From DAOTUB01 sp034437455 (GTDB lineage: Bacteria > Chloroflexota > Anaerolineae > B4-G1): 35,207 bases of DNA. Shown piece by piece: positions 25,501-33,066 of this stretch (positions within the stretch are counted from its first letter, which is position 1; every line of letters begins with the position of its first letter). The stretch covers positions 1 to 35,207 of the forward strand of contig DAOTUB010000166.1 of NCBI GenBank assembly GCA_034437455.1. The letters run 5' to 3'. The position numbers and the translations under genes are program-made. The notes under the pieces are model-generated. The model had not been told where the DNA came from. It saw only the letters and a list, made by a program, of their open reading frames with translations, and searched no databases.

Positions 25501-28242
25501 AACCCGCTTCCGGGCGATGGGCCGGCTGATCCAGAGCGCCACCCAGGGGGATGCCAGCCACGCCAGCAGGAAGGGCGCGGCCGCCGGTAGAGCGGCGAGT
25601 CGAGCCACCCCGACCAGCACAGCCAGTCCCAGGGCCAACAGGACGGCGCTTTGCATCTGCCGCCATATGATCGGGAGTTTTTTCTCTTTGCCGAACAGGC
25701 GGATCGTGTGAGCAGCGGTGGTCCACTGTAAAAGACGGCGACGGCTCACCAGCATCCGCACCAGCGTGGTGCCGATGGCGTCGATCATCAACAGCGCCTC
25801 GTAGGGCAAAAAGACGAGCGAAAGCAGCCACCGCGCGGCCTCTGTCTTTAGCGACGACCCGGTCTCGCTCGTCCCACCGTTCGCCAGGCGGCGCGCCGCG
25901 TTGGTCAGTAGGCTGGTGACGAGCGACGTCGCCGAGATCAGGAGAACCAGCAGCGTCCACGCCAGGGGCGAACCGGGCAATCCGATCCACCCCACCAAGA
26001 GCCAGAGCAGCAACGCCGGAGCGTACAGGCTGCGCCGCAGGTTGTCCACGATCTTCCAGCGATCGAGGAGCGAAAGCGCGTTGGGCACCTTGCCCCCGGC
26101 GGCGTGAGGTGCCTGGGGAAGCAGCCAGGGCAGCAATTGCCAGTCGCCGCGCACCCAACGGTGCAACCGGTGCATGTAGGACAGGTAATCGGGAGGATAT
26201 TCCTCGTAGAGAATAACGTCGGCCACCAGGCCGGAGCGGCCCTGGATCCCCTCAAACAGGTCGTGGCTGAGGATGGTGTTATCCGGCACGCGGCCGGCCA
26301 GGCTGTGCTGGAACGCCTCGACGTCATAGATCCCCTTGCCGACATAGATCCCCTCGCCGAACAGATCGTGGTACACGTCGGAGACGGCGCGGGTGTACAG
26401 GTCCACGCCGGCATCCCCGGCGTAAATCCGCGTGAAGCGAGAGCGATTCACGGCCGTCGGCTTGACCTCCACCCGCGGCTGGAGCACCGTATATCCGGCG
26501 GTCACGGCCTTCCCGTCGGGGGCAAAGACAGGCCGGTTGAGGGGATGCGCCAGCGTGGCGATGAGGCGGCGGGCGCTGTCCCGGGGCAGCACGGTGTCGG
26601 CGTCGAGGGTGATGACGTAGCGGACCTGGGGCAAAATCTCCAAATCGCCCATCTGCACCGTATAAGAAGTCTCCCCCCGGCCCAGAAGCAGGCGGTTGAA
26701 CTCGACCAGTTTGCCGCGCTTTCGCTCCCATCCCATCCACGACGACTCTCCCGGATTCCACCGGCGACGGCGATGGAAGAGGTAGAAAGGGCCGGCCCCT
26801 TCCCGCCGGTACTTGCCATTCAACGCACGAATCCCTTCCTTTGCCTGCTCGACCAGATCCTCGTCTCCGGGCATGTGCTCCTGAGGAGCATCCGCCCAAT
26901 CGGTGAGCAGTGCGAAATGGAGATGGGGATCGACGTTGCTCAAATAGTGCTGTTCCAACTGGTCGAGCAGAGACTCGACCTCGTCGGCACTGGTCAGCAT
27001 AGAGGGGATGACGACCATCGTGGTCTGCTCGGCGGGAACGCCCTCGCTCAGATCGAGCTTGGGCAGCGTCCGCGGGAGCACGACGCGGGTCACGAGCGCG
27101 TTGACCAGGTTGACGGCCGCGGCCAAGGCCGGCGCCAGGCCCAGGAGAAGCGCAACGATCCATCCCACGAGCGTCTCTCCGGTGGCGCGGGCATACGCGC
27201 CCACACCGGCCAGGATGAGCAGGGTCAGCAGCCCGATGGCGCCCAAATAGATCGGCAACGGGCGCTCGAGCAGCCAGCGGCGCGGGCGCGCGCGCCAGGC
27301 CGGACGATAATCCAGGTGGGTCTCGAGCTGCCGGCGTCCCCGGCCCAACAGATAGAAACCGACGTGAGCGGCCCGCCGGGGACCGTCGTTTCCCTCTGCC
27401 TCTTCCGCGAGCCGGAGCGCCTCTCGCGCCACGCTTTCCTCGTCCCGGTCGGAGGAGCGGGCCAGCTTTTCGACGACCTGGCGGTAGGCGTCACGGGTCT
27501 CGAAATCCATCCCCGCATAGACACCCGCCGGGTCCTTGCGCAGTAACCCCTCGACCCGGCTGGCCTCCTCGAAAAATGCCTTCCAATCCTCGGTCTCGAT
27601 CACGTGGAGGCTGCGGACGCAGCGCGCGACGACGGCCTCGAGCGGTGCGTCATCCGGTGGCGGGGCAGAAGCTCGCTCCGCCTCGGCCAGCCCCTCGGCC
27701 AGCCCCTCGGTCAGCCGCCGGGACGATTGGGCCAAAAGCTCCAGGATGGCCAGGCGCAGGATCGTCGGCCAGGCCCACAGCTCGCCCATGGTCAGATTCG
27801 TCGTCTCCTGGTAGGCGTGGATGAAACGCTCTATGCGCTCCATGTCCAAAAGGGCATCGGTGCGCTCAAGCAAGCCACGAGCCAGGTCATAGACCCGCGG
27901 TTCCCCCTGCCCCTCCTCCGTCTCCCAAACAGGCAGCCGGCAATAGTACCCCTCGGGCAGATTTTCCCTGACCTGGCGCGCGGCCTGCTGGATCACGTAA
28001 AAATTATCCAGCAGCCACTCGCCCGCTTCGGGAATGACCTGCTCCGACTCGACCATGCGCAAAAAGTACCGCCGGGCCTCCCGCAACGCCGCCTCGTACT
28101 CGGGCAGACGATCCAGATAGGCCGGATCGGGTTCCAGGTCAGGAGAGAGCGCGTGCCTTTCGGCCAATCGAGAGGCTGCAGTCTCCAAATCGTCTCCAGT
28201 CGACGTCCGCTTTTGCTCCAGAACCGCTTCAATGGCGTGCAT
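19567..28242 (-). CDS. ndvB: Cyclic beta-1,2-glucan synthase (NdvB/Cgs-type), three-domain
   Basis: 2891 residues, the usual size of NdvB/Cgs (about 2800-2900). The N-terminal 330 residues are helical, followed by membrane segments (about 333-390). A GT84 glycosyltransferase domain (about 400-740) carries LDADTVLP near 546 and HRWVRGDWQ near 696. More membrane segments follow (about 740-785 and 868-900), then a glycoamylase-like transglycosylation/cyclisation domain (GH189-type, about 905-1560: TSPTNIGL, STVDSGNLAG, YRGFGVPGLG, MAHHQGM). A GH94 phosphorylase-like domain (about 1600-2885) has YTWAGNSGENRLTPW, FRDQLQDV and GDWNDGMN with the expected acid Asp2572. In known enzymes the three domains elongate, cyclise and trim the glucan, an envelope osmoprotectant. 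The ATG lies 3 nt after the tandem USP stop, so the two are coupled. Confidence 0.93.
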   Translation of the reverse strand: MHAIEAVLEQKRTSTGDDLETAASRLAERHALSPDLEPDPAYLDRLPEYEAALREARRYFLRMVESEQVIPEAGEWLLDNFYVIQQAARQVRENLPEGYYCRLPVWETEEGQGEPRVYDLARGLLERTDALLDMERIERFIHAYQETTNLTMGELWAWPTILRLAILELLAQSSRRLTEGLAEGLAEAERASAPPPDDAPLEAVVARCVRSLHVIETEDWKAFFEEASRVEGLLRKDPAGVYAGMDFETRDAYRQVVEKLARSSDRDEESVAREALRLAEEAEGNDGPRRAAHVGFYLLGRGRRQLETHLDYRPAWRARPRRWLLERPLPIYLGAIGLLTLLILAGVGAYARATGETLVGWIVALLLGLAPALAAAVNLVNALVTRVVLPRTLPKLDLSEGVPAEQTTMVVIPSMLTSADEVESLLDQLEQHYLSNVDPHLHFALLTDWADAPQEHMPGDEDLVEQAKEGIRALNGKYRREGAGPFYLFHRRRRWNPGESSWMGWERKRGKLVEFNRLLLGRGETSYTVQMGDLEILPQVRYVITLDADTVLPRDSARRLIATLAHPLNRPVFAPDGKAVTAGYTVLQPRVEVKPTAVNRSRFTRIYAGDAGVDLYTRAVSDVYHDLFGEGIYVGKGIYDVEAFQHSLAGRVPDNTILSHDLFEGIQGRSGLVADVILYEEYPPDYLSYMHRLHRWVRGDWQLLPWLLPQAPHAAGGKVPNALSLLDRWKIVDNLRRSLYAPALLLWLLVGWIGLPGSPLAWTLLVLLISATSLVTSLLTNAARRLANGGTSETGSSLKTEAARWLLSLVFLPYEALLMIDAIGTTLVRMLVSRRRLLQWTTAAHTIRLFGKEKKLPIIWRQMQSAVLLALGLAVLVGVARLAALPAAAPFLLAWLASPWVALWISRPIARKRVELSAEERNRLRCLARRTWLYFERFIGPEDHWLPPDHFQEDPRGVVAHRTSPTNIGLALLSTLSAYELGYVGLLDLIIRLRSTFESMEKLERHRGHFLNWYSTRNLKPLAPRYVSTVDSGNLAGCLLALRQGLLALSQKPLLRPERWQGLLDILDVLSEIVAQVEADDLQEEATALSDHLASLRRRVAESRGQPDRWLRILTDLGDDDWRKLERLLRSLTNSGKPGLSAATLRDLQIWSARARYHLKSMQKEIDLLSPWLKAMEELPTLLAHADGHPAVREAWQALESTLSAVDRLADVSSVCRVGRARLADLQDALDDYAATFEGERPAQAAAVEQILQARRWCERLGELLDGARMTVSALLIGVRDLAAQAEAYVGAMDFHFLFDPQYRVFYLGWRVDVGKLDDHRYDLLVSEARIASLVAIAKGDIPHNHWLYLNRPLARVNGQRMLLSWNGSMFEYLMPDLLIRNYENTLLDQTDRAAIDGQIAYARQASPDGSIPWGISESGYYHFDASMNYQYRGFGVPGLGRKRGLGQDLVITPYASLLALSLSPQRVVENVNHLVEERMLGRYGFYEAVDYTPSRMPMGEERAIVRSYMAHHQGMILVALTNYLMDDPIVDFFHADPRIQSVEMLLQERVPGHAPLEELPREPVDAEHRVQGQIALPSWDAPVHSPVPSVHFLSNGRYGTLITGAGGGYSVYAPSGSGAVEPTALTRWRADTAQDGWGTWIYVQGREGASGIHDEPWSVGFQPTGVTPSEQRVRFYPHQAEFQRQDRDISVEMTISVAPEDDVEVRSVTLINHGERAQELALTSYAEVVMAPQATDRRHPAFNKLFIESEYLPDMALLLFRRRLRSSEETPLYMGHMLIARREGDVSVTCESDRVRFLGRGRTTRQPAVLSSPTAADEARFGRLSGSTGATLDPIMALTGALQVEAHETVELAYVTLAAESREKILELARRYRSWSQIARTFDDARDQTQVELRNLGLDAAGVERIQKLLSVLLYPHAALRADPQTLSENSQAQSSLWAFGISGDHPILLVRVGEETELGLVREALQAHAYWRNRQIPVDLVILNVKDTGYAQELGDQVHRVITQTDNEAWLNRRGGIFVLRAHQMSQSDRLLLETAARAVLDGEEGRLADQLRGLYRQPTRLPHFAPSPRVSQGLPEGEESHLARPDDLEFDNGLGGFSPDGREYVIYLEPGQWTPAPWINVIANPQFGFLVSEAGAGYTWAGNSGENRLTPWRNDPVVDRPGEALYLRDEETADVWSPTRLPAGADAPYLIRHGAGYSIFEHHSHGLDQRLRLFAAREDPVKIVQLRLENTLDRNRRVTATFYAEWVLGADRETQQYILPEYDGETTALLARNTYSAEFDRRVAFLVASQEPHGLTADRAEFLGRDLSYRLPAALERVGLSGTVEPGLDPCAAIQIHINLEPGETKEVFFLLGQGADRDDTLRLVREYRDAGRIDRAWADATGFWDDYLSTVAVQSPDPAMDLLLNRWLPYQALSCRLWARSALYQSSGAYGFRDQLQDVTAVLYAAPELAREHILRSARHQFEAGDVLHWWQPPADRGVRTRITDDLLWLPYVAAEYVDATGDAAILDEREPFRAGEPLSEDETERYDHYPLTEETFSVYEHCCRALERGTTAGPRGLPQIGAGDWNDGMNRVGVGGEGESVWLGWFLYATLTRFAPLCERRGGGERAQRYREHAEELRVALETQGWDGAWYRRAYYDDGTPLGSAQSEECQIASLPQSWAILSGAAEEERAAEAMEAVDERLVRPDDRLILLFAPPFDETPRDPGYIKGYPPGVRENGGQYTHAALWAVWAFARLGQGDRAGELFRLLNPIYYADTPEKVRRYCVEPYVVAPDVYSAESHVGRGGWTWYTGSSGWMYRVGLEAILGLRRAEDRLRIAPCISRDWPGYEIAYRYGESVYRIQVENPDGVSQGVRKVALDGEEREDGEIPLADDGEEHRVWVLMGAEG

Positions 28243-28245
28243 GGA

Positions 28246-29202
28246 TCAATGTCCTGCCTGTTCTCGCACAGCCTTTTCGACCTCGGACTGAATCGCCTCT
28301 TCCTGAGGGATATCCTGGACGATCAGCAAGGGAGTGGCACCGTAGGCGATAAAGTTGAGAGCCACGCTGCCATACGGCCACTGAGCCTCGCCAGAATATC
28401 CGTGGGCGCCGAGTATGACCAGATCTACCTCCTCTCGATCCACCAGCTCGTGCAGGGCGGCCGCGACAATGTCGCCGACCAGGAGATGAGAGTGAACATC
28501 CACAGAAAGGCGGGATCTCAAGTCATCCATATACGCCTCCCCATCCTCCCGGTTCAGCGCCGTGAGCCGATCCACCAATTCCCGTTCCTCGTCGGTGAGA
28601 GGTCCCCGGCGGGCCACCTCGGGCCTGTCCACCACGTGGGCCAGCAGAAACTGAGCCTCTTGAGATTTGGCCAGGCTGGTCGCCAGGGGCAAGACGTGCT
28701 CGGCCCGCTGCGAACCGTCCAGGGGGACCAACAGCCGCCGGTAGCGCAGCCCGTCCAAATCCTGGGAGGCGGCCCGGTACGTCCGCACAATCAGCGTGGG
28801 AATATAAGCCCGCAGGAGAACCTTCTGCGCGACGCTGTTGATGTTCCAGCGGCTGAGACCGCTTCGACCGTGGCTGCCCAGCACGATCAAATCTATCTGC
28901 TCGTCGCGGACAAACTCGACGATGCGGCTGGCGGCCCTGCCCTCCAGCACCGTCTGAGCGACCTGCAAGCCGACGCCCTGCAAGCGTCCCCGCACCTCGT
29001 CCAGGTAGGCCTCGGCCTCGGATTTGCGCAACTGCCAGCGCAGGGGATCGATGACGCGGCCCAACCCGGCGCGCTGAAGGCGGCCCACAACCCGCAGCAG
29101 TGTAACGTGGGCATCAAAGCATTTTGCCAGCGCCACCGCGTGCGGCAGCACGCGCTCGGCGAGCTGAGAACCATCCAGGGCGACAAGAATATGTTCGAAC
29201 AT
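28246..29202 (-). CDS. Tandem universal stress protein (two USP domains)
   Basis: 318 residues. The first USP domain (about 1-143) starts MFEHILVALDGSQLAERVL and has the signature GSHGRSGLSRWNINSVA, in which the usual final Gly of GxxGx9GS is Asn. The second (about 154-305) starts RRLLVPLDGSQRAEHVL and has GAHGYSGEAQWPYGSVA with a complete pattern. The second half is therefore the better candidate for ATP binding. A charged tail (EEAIQSEVEKAVREQ) ends the protein. GAGGG precedes the ATG. It is coupled to the glucan synthase gene with a 3-nt gap. Tandem USPs are typical of hypoxia/dormancy gene sets. Confidence 0.93.
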   Translation of the reverse strand: MFEHILVALDGSQLAERVLPHAVALAKCFDAHVTLLRVVGRLQRAGLGRVIDPLRWQLRKSEAEAYLDEVRGRLQGVGLQVAQTVLEGRAASRIVEFVRDEQIDLIVLGSHGRSGLSRWNINSVAQKVLLRAYIPTLIVRTYRAASQDLDGLRYRRLLVPLDGSQRAEHVLPLATSLAKSQEAQFLLAHVVDRPEVARRGPLTDEERELVDRLTALNREDGEAYMDDLRSRLSVDVHSHLLVGDIVAAALHELVDREEVDLVILGAHGYSGEAQWPYGSVALNFIAYGATPLLIVQDIPQEEAIQSEVEKAVREQAGH

Positions 29203-29239
29203 ATCATCCCTCGCTTTTCTTTAGAGCCTCCCAACGCAG

Positions 29240-29303
29240 TCAGGGAGCAACAGGTTGGCTTTGCTGTTGGGTTTAGTTGCAAAGTTGGAATTCGGTTGGA
29301 ACG
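29240..29303 (+). repeat. Intergenic CCAAC-box repeat, copy D
   Basis: The plus-strand core AGTTGGAATTCGGTTGGAA (29283-29301) begins 10 nt past the HtrA stop. On the transcript strand CCAAC-like boxes recur at steps of about 11, 8, 10 and 12 bp. It is the longest array in the window. Confidence 0.7.
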
Positions 29304-29310
29304 CCGCCCA

Positions 29311-30525
29311 TCACGATCCGAAATTCGATGGCCTGGGAGCCAACTCGACGGTGATCTGCCGTCGCTCGCCATCCCGCAGGACAGTCAGCTCCATCGTGTC
29401 GCCGGGCGCCTTGAAGGCGATCCGGACCAACAGGTCGCTGAAATCGACGATCGGCTCCCCGTCGCTCGCGATGATGATGTCTCCACCGACGGGCACCTGC
29501 CGGCCGTCCGTCATATCCACGCCGGAACTGGGCTGTAACCCGGCTTCGTCCGCCGGACCGTTCTCGACGACGCGGTCAATATATGCGCCATGCTGGGTAT
29601 CCAAATCGTTCGCCTCCATCAGCAGCAGGTTGACGCTCGTCCCCTCAATGCCGAGCCACGGCCACTGATAAGTTCCCGCGTCGATCAACACGGGCGCTAC
29701 TCGACGGACCACGTCGGATGGGATAGCAAAACCAACCCCGGCGTTCGTCGCATTGCCGCTTGACGCGATCTGGGCGTTGACGCCGACGACGTACCCGTCG
29801 AGGTCGAGGAGCGGCCCGCCCGAATTTCCGGGATTGATCGCCGCGTCGGTCTGGATCGCCTGCGGGATGGCGAACGGCGTCGCTCCCGAGGGGATCGAGC
29901 GGCCGGTGGCGCTCACGATGCCCAGCGTCATGCTGCTGCCCAATCCAAAGGGGTTGCCGATGGCAATGACCCACTCTCCCACCTCCACCTGTCCCGAATC
30001 GCCCAGGGGCAGCGGATGAACGCCCTCGGGAAGCTCGTCCACGCGGACGATGGCCAGGTCGCTATCATCGTCCAAACCGACGATGTCGGCCTCGGCCTCG
30101 GTTCCGTCGTAGAAAATCACCGTCACGTGCGCGGCATTCGCCACCACGTGATTGTTGGTGACGATGCATCCCTCGTCGTCCAGCACAAATCCAGAGCCGG
30201 CCCCCTGGCCCGACAGACCCCCCTGCTCCACATAGACCTGGATATTGACGACGCCGGGATTGAGTTGATCGTACAGGCGCGCAAAATCAACCAGCGGCGG
30301 CGGCGAGGGTGTCTCGGCCTCCACAGGCAAGGGCGTCAGGGTCGGGATCGCCTCCTGTGTCGCGCCGATGCCGGGAATAACGGTCGGAGAGGCGACGCTT
30401 TCCTCCCGCACGCCCTGGAACGCCTGAAGAGGCGCAAACAATAAAGGCACTGTGACGACGGCCGCCAGCACGATCAAGACCAGACAACCAATCCCAACAG
30501 TCAGGGCAAACTTGGATTTACTCAT
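29311..30525 (-). CDS. HtrA/DegP-type trypsin-like serine protease with PDZ domain
   Basis: 404 residues from the ATG at 30525 with GGAGG eight bases upstream; a start five codons earlier would place that ribosome binding site inside the gene. One N-terminal membrane segment (about 8-32) is followed by a Pro/Thr-rich stalk (about 45-80), the protease domain (about 80-275) with His126 (TNNHVVANA), Asp156 (DDSDLAIV) and Ser235 (GNSGGPL), and a PDZ domain (about 290-395, ending in the ITVELAPRP strand). It is a membrane-tethered extracytoplasmic quality-control protease. The PDZ has an inserted segment (VNLLLMEANDLDTQHGAYI) similar to other single-PDZ HtrAs. CCAAC repeat copy D follows its stop. 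Confidence 0.93.
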   Translation of the reverse strand: MSKSKFALTVGIGCLVLIVLAAVVTVPLLFAPLQAFQGVREESVASPTVIPGIGATQEAIPTLTPLPVEAETPSPPPLVDFARLYDQLNPGVVNIQVYVEQGGLSGQGAGSGFVLDDEGCIVTNNHVVANAAHVTVIFYDGTEAEADIVGLDDDSDLAIVRVDELPEGVHPLPLGDSGQVEVGEWVIAIGNPFGLGSSMTLGIVSATGRSIPSGATPFAIPQAIQTDAAINPGNSGGPLLDLDGYVVGVNAQIASSGNATNAGVGFAIPSDVVRRVAPVLIDAGTYQWPWLGIEGTSVNLLLMEANDLDTQHGAYIDRVVENGPADEAGLQPSSGVDMTDGRQVPVGGDIIIASDGEPIVDFSDLLVRIAFKAPGDTMELTVLRDGERRQITVELAPRPSNFGS

Positions 30526-30558
30526 CGTTACTACCTCCACATCTCTTTGATCATTTTC

Positions 30559-30670
30559 CTACTCTGCGCTGCCCACATAGACCGTATCGACCTCGCGGCC
30601 CACTCGCTTGACGCCTTCGTACAGATGAGCGAGGATAGAGACCGTGCCGAATGGGATATCTGATCGCCAT
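30559..30670 (-). pseudogene. Fossil of a fourth twin beta-sandwich gene, middle deleted
   Basis: The stretch starts ATG GCG ATC AGA TAT CCC ATT CGG (MAIRYPIR, 30670-30647), like the N-termini MGIRYPLEY and MAVRHPIQY of the intact paralogs. After about four bases, in another frame (30642-30559), it reads VSILAHLYEGVKRVGREVD then TVYVGSAE and a TAG stop. That matches the C-terminal YAYLYDDxxRIxRExExxYVR block of the same family. About 550 bp of middle sequence, nearly the whole gene, are missing and the two ends are out of frame. It starts 2 nt after the PRC-barrel/BON stop, where a cotranscribed gene would sit. Confidence 0.75.
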
Positions 30671-30672
30671 GG

Positions 30673-31770
30673 CTAGAACCGCCTGCGTTGGATCGTAACG
30701 ATCGACCAGGGAGTAAACAGGCGCGTGTCGTCGTCGGCCTGGACTCGGAGGGCGTTGATCACGCCGACGACGCCGGGCTGTTCGCTGGCGATCTCTTCCG
30801 CCGCCTCGCGGATCTCGGGGCTATCGACTCGCCCTCTCAGGGTGATCATTCCCTGCTCGTCGATCACTTCGATCACGGCGAGCTTGGTCCTGGGGTCGTT
30901 GAACAACGCGGTGGTCACCCGCGCCCGGACGATTCGCCCGGTGTCCAGCGCGTTCTCGACGTCGATCACGCCCTCGACGGAGCGAGCGATGGCTTCGACC
31001 CGCCGCCTGGCGGCCATGTCCCTCACCTGTCCGGTCAGCCTGACGACGCCGCCCTCCACGGTTGCCTCGACGCCGTCCAAATCCAGGAGCGACTCGTCCA
31101 GGCGGCCCTCCAACGCAGCCAGGATGCCCTCATCATCCCGAGGGGTATACCGGGGCAGGTCCTCCAGTTCCTCCTCTCTCTTTTTGATAAAGACGCCCCT
31201 TTCGCCCACGTTTTCGATCATCTCGATGGGGATCACGGGATATTCGGGAATCAGCCCCTTCCGCACCACGAGATACGTGATCTGGCCGCTCCGGCTGTCC
31301 ACTAACACGTGATCCACCTTGCCAAAGTCGCCGTCTACCGTTTCCACCGGCGTGCCGGCCTCGAGCACCTTCTTGACGCCGGGAACCCCCTCGTGGGTTC
31401 GGTGCCGTATCCGTGGCACTACTGGCTCGGGACAGATGGGCATATGCGCGCTGGGCCTGCATACGGTCTGTTCCGCCTTGTACTCCTCCACCTGACCCCA
31501 GCCAGGCTCAGGTTCCATAAACTCGACCTCCCGATATTCAGGATAATCCTCGATCTCGTCAGCCGCGACGTCGAGATAGATGCTGTGATCCTTCGTCCGC
31601 TCGACGGCGGACACCGGCAGCACGTGATCTGTCTTTTTGAGAAATCCCCGCTCCACGACGAGATCGGTGACCTGATTCGTGTGCGGGTCAATGACCACTT
31701 TGTGCAGCTTGCCACACGATTCCTCGCCGCAATAGACCTTGGCTCCTATATCAAAATGTAGCTGTTCCAT
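30673..31770 (-). CDS. Two PRC-barrel domains plus two BON domains
   Basis: 365 residues from the ATG at 31770 behind GGAGGAGG; a TTG nine codons earlier overlaps the upstream gene and is less likely. The first PRC-barrel (about 1-80: IGAKVYCGEESCGKLHKVVIDPHTNQ) and the second (about 135-210: GTPVETVDGDFGKVDHVLVDS, ITYLVVRKGL) are joined by an acidic, Pro-rich linker with two Cys. BON1 (about 220-285: VEATVEGGVVRLTGQVRD) and BON2 (about 290-355: IEVIDEQGMITLRGRVDS) follow. PRC-barrels often mediate protein or RNA contacts, and BON domains bind membranes or ligands. No signal peptide is present, so it is probably cytosolic. It is 19 nt downstream of the M50-CBS gene. Function unknown; a stress-envelope role is inferred from context. 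Confidence 0.85.
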   Translation of the reverse strand: MEQLHFDIGAKVYCGEESCGKLHKVVIDPHTNQVTDLVVERGFLKKTDHVLPVSAVERTKDHSIYLDVAADEIEDYPEYREVEFMEPEPGWGQVEEYKAEQTVCRPSAHMPICPEPVVPRIRHRTHEGVPGVKKVLEAGTPVETVDGDFGKVDHVLVDSRSGQITYLVVRKGLIPEYPVIPIEMIENVGERGVFIKKREEELEDLPRYTPRDDEGILAALEGRLDESLLDLDGVEATVEGGVVRLTGQVRDMAARRRVEAIARSVEGVIDVENALDTGRIVRARVTTALFNDPRTKLAVIEVIDEQGMITLRGRVDSPEIREAAEEIASEQPGVVGVINALRVQADDDTRLFTPWSIVTIQRRRF

Positions 31771-31789
31771 TTTTTCCTCCTCCACTCCA

Positions 31790-32971
31790 TTAACCAACGT
31801 TCAACTCGGATTCCAACTGCAACCACTTGACAATATCCCGGCGGCGCAACAGACCGGCCAGCGAACCGTTGTCCACCACCGGCAACTGACGCACATCGGC
31901 CCGCGCCAGCTTGCCCAGCGCATCCGCTGCGTCTTCTTGCAACGTCACCTCAATCAGTTGATCGGACGGCGTCATGATCTGACGCACGGACGTCGTCTCC
32001 CACTCGTCGCGGGAGACGCCGCGCACGTCGTCCAGGGTCACCAGGCCGACGAAGCGACCATTGTCCACCACCGGGAAGGATTGATCGTCCGACTTCATGA
32101 TGTGCTCGTGAACCAGGTTGCTCACGGTGCAATCGGGCGAGCACGTCGGCGGATCGGTGCGCATCATCCGCTCGACCGGCACTCCTTCCAGAATATCCTG
32201 AATGACGACCTGTCGGTAGCTCTGGACCGAGGCGGTGTGCAGGAACCAGCCGATGAAGGATAACCACAGGCCATTGCCGAGACCGGTGCCCAGGATAGGG
32301 ATGCGCGCGCCAAAGACCATCGTGATCCCGGCTATGATCATCATCCACGCAATGCCCTGACCCAGCCACGAGGCCCAGCGCGTGGCGCGACGCAGGTTGT
32401 CCGTCACCGCCCACAAGATCGAGCGCACCACGCGCCCTCCATCCAACGGGAAGCCGGGGATCAGGTTGAACAGCCCCACCATCACGTTGACCGACCCCAG
32501 CCAGGAAAATATCGTCATCAACGGGCTCATCTGGGTGAGCATCCTTTCGATATTGAGGGAGCCGTTCCCCGCCAGACCAGCGCTCAAGCCGACGATCCAC
32601 AAAAGCACCCCACCGATGACCAGGCTGGTGATGGGACCGAGGATCGCCATGACGAACTCTCCCTGGGGCGAATCTGGCTCGCGCTGAATATTCGACACTC
32701 CGCCAAAGAGGTGGAGCGTGATACTGCGCACGGAAACGCCGCGCGCCTGCGCCACCAGGGAGTGGGCAAGCTCGTGCGCCAGGACCGACACAAAGAAGAG
32801 GAGCGCCGCCAGGACAGCCATGCCCCACCTCAAGGTCGTGCTCCAATCGGCGTGGGTCTCGCCAAACGTCGCGCCCAAATTCCACGTGATCAGCGCGAAT
32901 ATGACCAGCCAGCTCCAGTCAATGCGAATGTTGATGCCGAAAATCCGACCGATACGAAAACCACTCTTCAT
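31790..32971 (-). CDS. Site-2 protease (M50) with two CBS domains
   Basis: 393 residues. An N-terminal membrane region (about 10-255) holds the zinc site HELAH (His66, Glu67, His70) and the third ligand Asp177 in NLIPGFPLDGGR. Two CBS domains follow (about 262-325 and 330-390: FPVVDNGRFVGLVTLDDV, LPVVDNGSLAGLLRRRDIV). The architecture is that of the SpoIVFB/Rip3-like family, in which CBS domains sense adenine nucleotides and gate intramembrane cleavage of a substrate. It is the first gene of a unit whose second gene (PRC-barrel/BON) is 19 nt downstream. A strong hairpin lies upstream, after the broken hsp20 gene. The homolog Rip3 (Rv2625c) belongs to the mycobacterial DosR set. Confidence 0.93.
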   Translation of the reverse strand: MKSGFRIGRIFGINIRIDWSWLVIFALITWNLGATFGETHADWSTTLRWGMAVLAALLFFVSVLAHELAHSLVAQARGVSVRSITLHLFGGVSNIQREPDSPQGEFVMAILGPITSLVIGGVLLWIVGLSAGLAGNGSLNIERMLTQMSPLMTIFSWLGSVNVMVGLFNLIPGFPLDGGRVVRSILWAVTDNLRRATRWASWLGQGIAWMMIIAGITMVFGARIPILGTGLGNGLWLSFIGWFLHTASVQSYRQVVIQDILEGVPVERMMRTDPPTCSPDCTVSNLVHEHIMKSDDQSFPVVDNGRFVGLVTLDDVRGVSRDEWETTSVRQIMTPSDQLIEVTLQEDAADALGKLARADVRQLPVVDNGSLAGLLRRRDIVKWLQLESELNVG

Positions 32972-33016
32972 GATGCTCCTTTCTTTCCTTACTCAAATTG
33001 ATGTGTTAATAATTTC

Positions 33017-33050
33017 ATCGAGATGAGGGAGATTTCCCCCTCATCTCGAT
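33017..33050 (-). terminator. Terminator hairpin after the hsp20 remnant
   Basis: A perfect 13-bp stem (ATCGAGATGAGGG / CCCTCATCTCGAT) with an 8-nt loop is followed on the minus strand by GAAATTATTAA. It is well placed, 17 nt past the hsp20 stop, to end transcription there and isolate the M50-CBS unit. It is the strongest hairpin in the window. Confidence 0.75.
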
Positions 33051-33066
33051 CGCGAGGGCAAGACTA

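Noticed and set aside
32972..33016. Possible FNR/CRP-type site (TTGATGTGTTAAT) upstream of the M50-CBS gene
   Set aside because: Only one half-site fits TTGAT-N4-ATCAA; the other half is off in sequence and spacing.
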